Assembly (NCBI RefSeq): GCF_950295315.1
Contig: NC_080164.1
Location: forward strand, 12,617,659-12,681,658
Origin: Erinaceus europaeus
Lineage: Eukaryota; Chordata; Mammalia; Eulipotyphla; Erinaceidae
Direction: 5' to 3'
DNA: 64,000 nt
Shown here: positions 58,190 to 64,000 of the stretch, one piece after another
How positions within the stretch are numbered: the first letter of the stretch is position 1
Layout of the letters: each line of letters opens with the position of its first letter
The notes under the pieces: model-generated
Databases searched by the model: none
What the model was told of the DNA's origin: nothing
Seen by the model: the letters and a program-made list of their open reading frames with translations, nothing else
Program-made: the position numbers and the translations under genes

Positions 58190-58372
58190 CATGGGAATTT
58201 ACCCAGAGAGCACACATGCTACTATGCATGAGGGTCTGGACTCAAGCCCCCAGTCCTCATTTGCAGGAGAGAAGTTTCATGTGGGGTTGAATAGTGCTGC
58301 AGCTGTCTCTCCCTCTCTGTGTCTCTGCCCTCTATATCCCTTTCTATTTCCCTCCACCCATGCTGCTTAATT
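58190..58372 (+). mobile_element. tRNA-derived SINE
   Basis: Head (ggaatttacccagagagcac), ctcaagcccccagtcctc, core and CT-rich body. Confidence 0.75.
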
Positions 58373-58795
58373 AGAAGATTTATATTTTAGCCACTAGAGA
58401 CAGCAATGTATAACAAAGCTTACTGCTTTTTTTCAAAGTACTTGGATCTTTTCCCAAGTTAGTTGTAACACACTGCATTCAGCTGGGCTAATGCTCCCTC
58501 TCCTTAATTGACAGGAGTCTATTCATTAGCAGATCCTCTTCAGGAATCCCCTACTCTAAACAGCAGGTTCCTAGTGCCAAGTACAGTAAGAGAGTGCCCA
58601 AGGTGTATCAGTCAATTATTGCTACAATAATACCATGCAACAAGCAACCTCAAGTTCTTAATAGGTTGCAAAAGCAAACACTTGCTTTTCTTACTTTTGT
58701 GCATAAGCTGTGTCCTCAGTCAGAGAGGCTGGGTTTCACAGCAGGTCTTATTCAGATTGTATTAAACATCTTTTCCTCCTGGAATATGTGCTTCG

Positions 58796-58798
<3 letters not shown>

Positions 58799-58837
<39 letters not shown>

Positions 58838-59107
58838 GGAAGAGAAGAGAAGAGAAGAGAAGAGAAGAGAAGAGAAGAGAAGAGAAGAGAAGGGAAGAGA
58901 AGGGAAGGGAAGGGATAAGGGGGAGGGGAGGGAAGAGGAGAGGAGAGGGGAGGGGAGAGGAGGGGAGAGGAGAGGAGGGGAGAGGAGGGGAGAGGAGGGG
59001 AGGGGGAGAGGAGGAGAGGGGGAGAGGAGGGGGAGGGGAGAGGAGAGGAGAGGAGAGGAGAGAGGAGAGAGAGATAAAGGAGAGAGAGAGAGAGAGAGAG
59101 AGAGAGA
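58799..59107. repeat. (TG)n-(AGAGA)n-(GGGGA)n-(GA)n compound microsatellite
   Basis: TG units (to 58835) switch abruptly to a purine run broken by only two T residues (58916, 59075). Arg/Glu/Gly and Leu/Ser/Pro frames here are artefacts. Confidence 0.96.
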
Positions 59108-59114
59108 TACAGCA

Positions 59115-60177
59115 GTGCACAGGAGCACAAGAGAGTGAGACAAGGCAGAATACGCTTCTGAAGGCCCTAGTTTAGATCTGGTAGACTGTAACCATGAAAT
59201 GTACTCCATGAGTACTATTGCAGACAGCCCATCCACGTAGATTGAGGTGGACAGGACACCAAATGAGTAAAAATTAAGATGACACAACTGGGTAGAGAAT
59301 GAGATGGGTGGAATAAAATCCTAACCTTCCCAAATGATTGTAGAAATCTGTATAAATTAAGATTTCCCCCAACATAATACATTAGTTTAACACCCTATTT
59401 TTTTTTCATTCTTCCCATTTTTAAGATTATAAACTCCCATCTCTACCATGGTTTCAATGATTAGATCCAAGGTTTAATCCAATATTGTCACAGTTATATT
59501 ATGTGTACATTTCTTATCTACATTGATACAGATTCCTCCTATCTGTGTAAGTGCATTCATACACACATTTTCACAGGTGCATATTAATCAAATTAGTGTC
59601 TTGATACTTCTCTGTCCAAATATATGTCATGGTTAGAAGCTTAAGTCTTATATACCGACACCTTCCATCTGACTTAGCAGCCTCACCTGCATTCTCCAGT
59701 ATCTTCTCTAGTAATTACTGCCTCCCTTGAGAGAGAATGAAATACAGATGGAATAACTCCAGTCTAAATGAACCATATTCCTTAGCCTGCTCTAAGAAAT
59801 GAAATGGTACTCGAGGAGGTACGTGGAAAAGTAAAAAGTGTTATAAAAATAGGCTCTGCATTCATTAAAACATGCCTGCGATACCTCCTAGCACCGTTGT
59901 TTAGAAAGCAAATATTGGTGGCTCTTGGGGCAAGAACCAGACAGACATGCATGACAAAGTTATTCGCAGCTTATTCTTGTCTAGATGAAATAGCTTCGGA
60001 CACGGCCTAGTGACTGGAGAATAAAGACAGCTTTTCATCTGCGTCAAGGCCCCCAGACTGGGTAGAAGCATCGGGAACAACAATAGGGGACGGAGAGGGA
60101 TAATTCGCAATGTTGTCAGTCACACACCTCCAGTGTACCAGCTGACACATTTTTGACAAAGAAGAGCTTACCCTGGA
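59115..60177. other. Unique sequence with a CpG-richer stretch
   Basis: No gene supportable. About 59800-60120 has many CpGs for this AT-rich window and no visible repeat. Confidence 0.5.
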
Positions 60178-60938
60178 TGGGGCCTGGAGGTGGTGCACCT
60201 GGCTGATTGCACATGCCATCATGCACAAGGATCCCAGTAAAAGCTCCTGATCACCACAGGCAGGAGGAAACCTTCATCAATGGTGAAGTAGGGTTGTAGG
60301 TATCTCTCTCTCTCTTTCTTTTCAAGTATATATACTTTTTAAAATTTATCTTTATGGGAGTTGGGCGGTAGCGCAGCGGGTGAAGTGCATGTGGCACAGG
60401 TGCAAGGACCGGTGGAAGGATCCTGGTTCGAGCCCCTGGCTCCCCACCTGCAGGGGAGTCGCTTCACAGGCGGTGAAGCAGGTCTGCAGGTGTCTATCTT
60501 TCTCTCCCCCTCTCTGTCTTCCCCTCCTCTCTCTATTTCTGTCTGTCCTATCTAACAACGATGACATCAATAACAACAACAATAATAACTAGAACAATAA
60601 AACAAGCTCAACAAAAGGGAAAATAAATAAATAAATATTAAAAATATCTTTATTTATTCATTGGATAGAGAAACTGAAAATCAAGAAGGAAGGGGGATAG
60701 AGAGAGGGAGAGAGACAGAGAGACACTTGCAGCCTTACTTCACCACTTGCAAGGCTTTCCCCTTGCAGGTGGGAACAGGGGCCTAAAGCTGGGTCCTTGT
60801 GCACTGTAACATGTGCGCTCAACCAGGCATTCTACCACCTGGCCCCTCTCTGTCTCTCTCTTTACCTCTCCCTTCCCTCTCAATTTTTGGCTGTCTCTGT
60901 TCAATAAATAAATAAAGACAATAATTAAAAAATGTAAC
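60178..60938. mobile_element. Three-level nest of SINEs
   Basis: An older plus-strand SINE (60178 to about 60328, resuming 60846-60938) is split by a minus-strand SINE (about 60340-60357 and 60640-60845), whose tail is itself split by a young plus-strand ERI-type SINE (about 60358-60638) with an intact tRNA-like head and core. Confidence 0.85.
60358..60638 (+). mobile_element. ERI-type SINE, young, innermost of the nest
   Basis: Near-consensus head (gggcggtagcgcagcggg), B box (ggttcgagcccc), core, CT-rich body and AATAAATAAATA tail. Confidence 0.93.
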
Positions 60939-60944
60939 GAAAAA

Positions 60945-61205
60945 GAATCTCTAGATGATCTCAATCATATGTGCAACTTAAGAAGCAAGGGCAGTAAGGG
61001 AAAAAGTAAGGGGAGACATGGGCTAGGTGTGGCTTATTACATCAAAGCAAAGGATTCTGGGGATGGAGTGGACAGTGTGGGGTTGAGAGAGGAAAAAGAG
61101 AGTGTGTCTTGAAGACACGTGTCACATGAAGAGGAGAACCTATACCTATGTATCAACAACTTTACTGAAAACCACTAGTCTCCCAATAAACTGAGGAAAA
61201 GTTCT
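60945..61205 (+). mobile_element. L1 3' end (short-3'UTR type), diverged
   Basis: gatgatctcaatcatatg, ggcttattacatcaaagcaaagg, accactagtctcccaataaactg in the order of the other short-type L1 ends. Confidence 0.75.
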
Positions 61206-61224
61206 TTTCAGTAGGAAATGTGAG

Positions 61225-61230
61225 GGAAAG
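61225..61230. repeat. Target-site duplication of provirus C, left copy
   Basis: ggaaag, exact partner at 63262-63267. Confidence 0.95.
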
Positions 61231-61645
61231 TGTTGTTTTCACCAGGCTGGCTTCACGGGCGGGTAACAGACGACCAGGGACTCATGGTTGAGCTGTAGGC
61301 AGTATCTCTTTACTCATGCTAGACACAGCACAATCTAAGCCAAGCTAAGCTAAACTAAAAACTACAATCTTGTCCTTATAAATATACTAGCCCAGTAGGG
61401 TGGGAACAGGATGCAATACAGAGAGGGTGGAGAGAAAAGTGACTGGTGAAAATCAGGGTATGACAAGGAGAGGGGGTGGAGCAGGCAAGAATTCTACCAC
61501 TGAACCACCAATGCCCTGGAGGGAGGGTGGTGCTTGTTAACAGCAGTTATGTAAATAGAATGAAGTGGTTATGTAAAAAGAATAGTGTTAAGCAGGGGGG
61601 ACTAAACTAATGAAACAGAAGGGGTTTTTTAGAAGCATACCAACA
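61231..61645 (-). repeat. 3' LTR of provirus C (415 bp)
   Basis: TG...CA ends next to the PPT; poly(A) signal changed to AGTAAA. Confidence 0.95.
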
Positions 61646-61665
61646 ATTCCCCCTTTCTTTTTAAC
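61646..61665 (-). other. Polypurine tract of provirus C
   Basis: Same tract as in A and B. Confidence 0.92.
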
Positions 61666-61669
61666 TAAT

Positions 61670-61800
61670 GGCCATAGTATCAGGATTGTGGGGTGAACAG
61701 AAACCTATATCGTACAGGCGTTTTCAAAAGCACTGGCATAAGACATGGAAAACAAAATAGGTGAGCAGCAATAACCAGTGTGATGCCAAGGGGAACGTTT
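61670..61800 (-). pseudogene. Env membrane-anchor remnant of provirus C
   Basis: The hydrophobic anchor (GITLVIAAHLFCFPCL) matches A and B. Here about ten extra bases before the PPT introduce a stop, so the frame ends before the LTR. Confidence 0.45.
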
Positions 61801-61929
61801 CTTGCCTCTAGGAGCGCTTCATGCCTCTGGGGGCATCTCTTGCCTCAAAGAGCATTTCCAGCCTCTGTGGGCATAACCTAATAAGGAAGGAGAGTTTTCT
61901 GACTCTGGGAACAGAGCCTGCAGGTGACG

Positions 61930-62190
61930 GGACATGGTCTATAAAGTTTCAAGGCAATTGGCTGAAGTTAGTCTTTGAGAAACACAGCAGCGTGTACCAG
62001 TAAGTCCGATGGAGGTGTCAGTCCAAAGTAGCTGACCACAGAAGAAAATGCCAAGGGATAAAATGCTGCATGTCTGTCTCGATGGGGAATGTTGGCCACC
62101 AGAATTCTGCTTTTCTGTAGAGAGTGATCTTTGGAGTCTGTCAATCTGTTTTTTCAGGTCATGCCAGGTTACATCATTGGTTTCCAGGGG
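61930..62190 (-). pseudogene. Env transmembrane ectodomain-like remnant of provirus C
   Basis: Contains VTWHDLKKQIDRL, matching 544-840 in A. It stands directly beside the 5' ORF region because the 515-bp block is absent. Confidence 0.4.
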
Positions 62191-62208
62191 TGTGTTGTAG
62201 TCATTTCA

Positions 62209-62832
62209 TCATGTAGCATCAAGAGTCCCCGGAGGGCATCCTAGTCCAAAAAGCTCCTCGAAATTCCATTTAGGGTGCTTCTGACTGTTCCTGCTGGATT
62301 GCTTCAGGCACCCATTTTTAAAAGTGTCTTCCCATCGAAGAAAGAATCCAATCAGGAGAGTAGAACTAACCACGTGTCTCCATTCTTGGGGACTGCCAGA
62401 GTACTGGAGAACGCTCCTCAAATTAGAGTAGTCCTTCTCCATGGGAAACATTCGAGAAGAAGTCCAGAAAGTCCCAGTGGAAATCCCCATGCATATCCCA
62501 AGGTCTACGATCATGGTCATAAAGAACCAAATTGTGGCCCGGAGCAAAATGTAGTCCTTTTCCTCAGGAAACATGGGAGAGGGAATCCAGAAAGTCCAAG
62601 GAGAAATCTCAGTGCATCTCCCAAGCTCTATGATTAGGGTCACAAGAAACCAAAGTTCCAGGTCAGGGAAACAAAGTGTGGCCCAGAGCAAAATGTTCCA
62701 GAGACAGAGTAACTGTCTCATGATGAAACAGTAGAGGCTTTGGCAAACCTCTTCATAAGTAGAAGAGAAGACCATAGTGCATAGGTAGGCAAAGTCTTCA
62801 CTTATCTGGGAGTTGCGCAGGTCCGGTCCCAC
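62209..62832 (-). CDS. Unidentified 5' ORF of provirus C
   Basis: Open for 207 codons from a GTG in the PBS region; the first in-frame ATG is at 62773-62775, giving 188 residues. It aligns along its length with the ORF of B, with the same hydrophobic segments and internal repeat and conservative-looking differences. It stays open although the LTRs have diverged about 4%, which might mean constraint or chance. Function unknown; not Gag-like. The antisense strand is also open (62275-62637). Confidence 0.45.
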   Translation of the reverse strand: MGPDLRNSQISEDFAYLCTMVFSSTYEEVCQSLYCFIMRQLLCLWNILLWATLCFPDLELWFLVTLIIELGRCTEISPWTFWIPSPMFPEEKDYILLRATIWFFMTMIVDLGICMGISTGTFWTSSRMFPMEKDYSNLRSVLQYSGSPQEWRHVVSSTLLIGFFLRWEDTFKNGCLKQSSRNSQKHPKWNFEELFGLGCPPGTLDAT

Positions 62833-62845
62833 GTTGTAGGCGCCA
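62826..62845 (-). other. Variant primer-binding site of provirus C
   Basis: The same TGGCGCCTACAACGTGGGAC variant as in B, with the 2-base insertion relative to the tRNA-Lys site in A. Confidence 0.85.
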
Positions 62846-62847
62846 TA

Positions 62848-63261
62848 TGTTGTTTTCGCCGGGCTGGCTTCACGGGCGGGTAACAGAAGATCAGGGACTC
62901 ATGGTTGAGCTGTAGGCAGTATCTCTTTACTTATGCTGGACACAGCACAATCTAAGCCGAGCTAAGCCAAACTAAAAACTACAATCTTGTCCTTATAAAT
63001 ATACTAGCCCAGTAGGGTGGGAACAGGATGTGACATAGAGAGGGTGGAGAGAAAAGTGACTGGTGAAAATCAGGGTGTGACAAGGAGAGGGGGTGGAGCA
63101 GGCAAGAATTCTACCACTGAACCACCAATGCCCTGGAGGGAGGGTGGTGCTTGTTTACAACGGTTATGTAAATAGAATGAAGTGGTTATGTAAAAAGAAT
63201 AGCGTTAAGCAGGGGGGACTAAACTAATGAAACAGAAGGGGTTTTTAGAAGCATACCAACA
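62848..63261 (-). repeat. 5' LTR of provirus C (414 bp)
   Basis: TG...CA ends; AGTAAA at plus-strand 62925-62930; a TTATAA-type promoter box near 62993-63000. Confidence 0.95.
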
Positions 63262-63267
63262 GGAAAG
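63262..63267. repeat. Target-site duplication of provirus C, right copy
   Basis: ggaaag, matching 61225-61230. Confidence 0.95.
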
Positions 63268-63415
63268 AATGCAAAGAAACAAACACAAAGTGCAAGTCAA
63301 TACCCAGGACTCCCAGAGAAGAATTCTGGAGAAATTTCCCAAGTGATTTTATGTAAAGCAGGGCACTTCTTGCATTATAGTCCATATTCTAGAAATGGAA
63401 AAATAATTTCAAAGC

Positions 63416-63630
63416 AGGATCAGGTGGTGGCACACTTGGTTAAGTGCACACCAACAATGCACAACCACCAAGGTTCAAACTGGTCCCCACCTGAAGGGGG
63501 AAAGCTTCATGAGTGGTGAAGCAGGGCTGAAGGTATCTCTCTGTCTCTCTCCCTCTTTATCTACCTCTCCTCTCAATTTCTCTCTGACTCTGTCCAATAA
63601 TAAATGAATCAAAATAAAAAATAATCAAAG
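63416..63630 (+). mobile_element. tRNA-derived SINE
   Basis: Head (ggatcaggtggtggcacacttgg), core (ctgaagggggaaagcttcatg), CT-rich body and A-rich tail. Confidence 0.85.
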
Positions 63631-64000
63631 CATAATCCCAATGATTATGAACCAACCCCTCATGAAAATAACAACGAATCTTCCTGACATTCCTTTTCCA
63701 ATCAAAGAACTGAGGTTATTGGAATACTATTATCACTGTATTAAGGTGAGACTAAAATTCCTGTTGAAACTTCAATGCTATGCTGAGGACCAAGCCACTA
63801 ACAGGAACAGTTCTGAAATCTTTTATGAGTGTTCCAGGAAGAGCACTAACTAACCCAGGCAGAATCTTCCAAAGATCTATTTCTTTTCTAGAAGAATATC
63901 CTCTATTGGTATTTTTATGGATCGTTCTTAACATCTTGCCAGTTCTGTCAGCTCCCAAGATTTACAGAAATAGTCAGTGAATTTTTAAAAGCAAAACCTC
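63631..64000. other. No gene or clear repeat recognised
   Basis: Overlapping short frames on both strands lack domains or splice context. Confidence 0.45.

Larger units (their letters stand above)
61231..63261 (-). mobile_element. Provirus C: non-autonomous class II ERV with a shorter interior
   Basis: A 2031-bp element on the minus strand: 5' LTR 62848-63261, variant PBS 62826-62845, PPT 61646-61665 and 3' LTR 61231-61645. The 6-bp duplication ggaaag is exact. LTRs differ by about 17 substitutions and one indel by eye (about 4%), the oldest of the three. The interior (about 1.2 kb) lacks the ~515-bp block seen at 796-1310 in A. Both LTRs have AGTAAA in place of AATAAA and lack the duplicated U5 end. 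The 5' ORF remains open. Confidence 0.95.

Noticed and set aside
58594..59287. Open frames of Arg/Glu/Gly and Leu/Ser/Pro up to 193 codons
   Set aside because: They cross a TG and purine microsatellite; no domain, no conservation expected.
1..64000. CRISPR array, bacterial operon or ribosome-binding sites
   Set aside because: No spaced identical direct repeats of CRISPR type; SINEs, L1, MIR and LTR elements show that this is mammalian DNA.

Overview
The window is repeat-rich mammalian nuclear DNA, most likely from a hedgehog (Erinaceidae, probably Erinaceus). The basis is dozens of copies of a tRNA-derived SINE with a conserved tRNA-like head, a long pyrimidine-rich body and an AATAAA-type tail, which I recognise as the hedgehog ERI-type SINE, plus a MIR remnant and L1 fragments typical of placental mammals. 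The species call is recognition from memory, not a search. I found no intact host protein-coding gene, no rRNA or functional tRNA gene and no CRISPR array. The region reads as intergenic or deep-intronic sequence, with one 200-base assembly gap (45514-45713).

The most informative content is one family of young class II (betaretrovirus-like) endogenous elements with five members: provirus A (1-2419, cut by the window edge), solo LTR D (9284-9689), provirus B (19971-22525), solo LTR E (46798-47260) and provirus C (61231-63261). B, C, D and E each have an exact 6-bp target-site duplication. LTRs are 406-470 bp, start TG and end CA, and carry a TATA box and a poly(A) signal. Proviruses have a PBS complementary to tRNA-Lys (exact in A) and a polypurine tract, but only 1.2-1.8 kb of internal sequence. 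No gag, pro or pol is visible. The interior holds a 3' env-like remnant whose frame runs through the polypurine tract into the LTR, and a 5' segment with an unidentified, hydrophobic, internally repeated ORF open in B and C. The layout resembles mouse ETn-type non-autonomous elements that borrow enzymes from an autonomous relative.

Layout: 1-2419 provirus A; 2.4-9.2 kb L1 3' end, SINEs and a TTTC tract; 9.3-9.7 kb solo LTR D; 9.7-19 kb SINEs, microsatellites, a MIR and otherwise unique sequence; 19.2-22.5 kb L1 tail and provirus B inside a short open frame; 22.6-28 kb SINEs and unique DNA; 28-33.4 kb one long decayed L1 (ORF2 plus a very long 3' UTR); 33.4-44.7 kb SINEs, L1 tails and unique DNA; 44.7-45.7 kb a giant polypurine microsatellite and the gap; 45.7-47.6 kb L1 interrupted by solo LTR E; 49.0-49.8 kb a probable class I solo LTR; 50-58.7 kb unique DNA with an L1 carrying a twin-priming inversion (52.85-53.45 kb) and an L1 long-3'UTR fragment (54.8-56.2 kb); 58.8-59.1 kb a second giant purine microsatellite; 60.2-60.9 kb a three-level SINE nest; 61.2-63.3 kb provirus C.

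There are no host genes working together here. The functional logic is that of mobile elements: SINEs and L1 fragments copied by L1 machinery (A-rich tails, 15-20 bp target duplications), and LTR elements copied by a retroviral integrase (6-bp duplications) supplied in trans.
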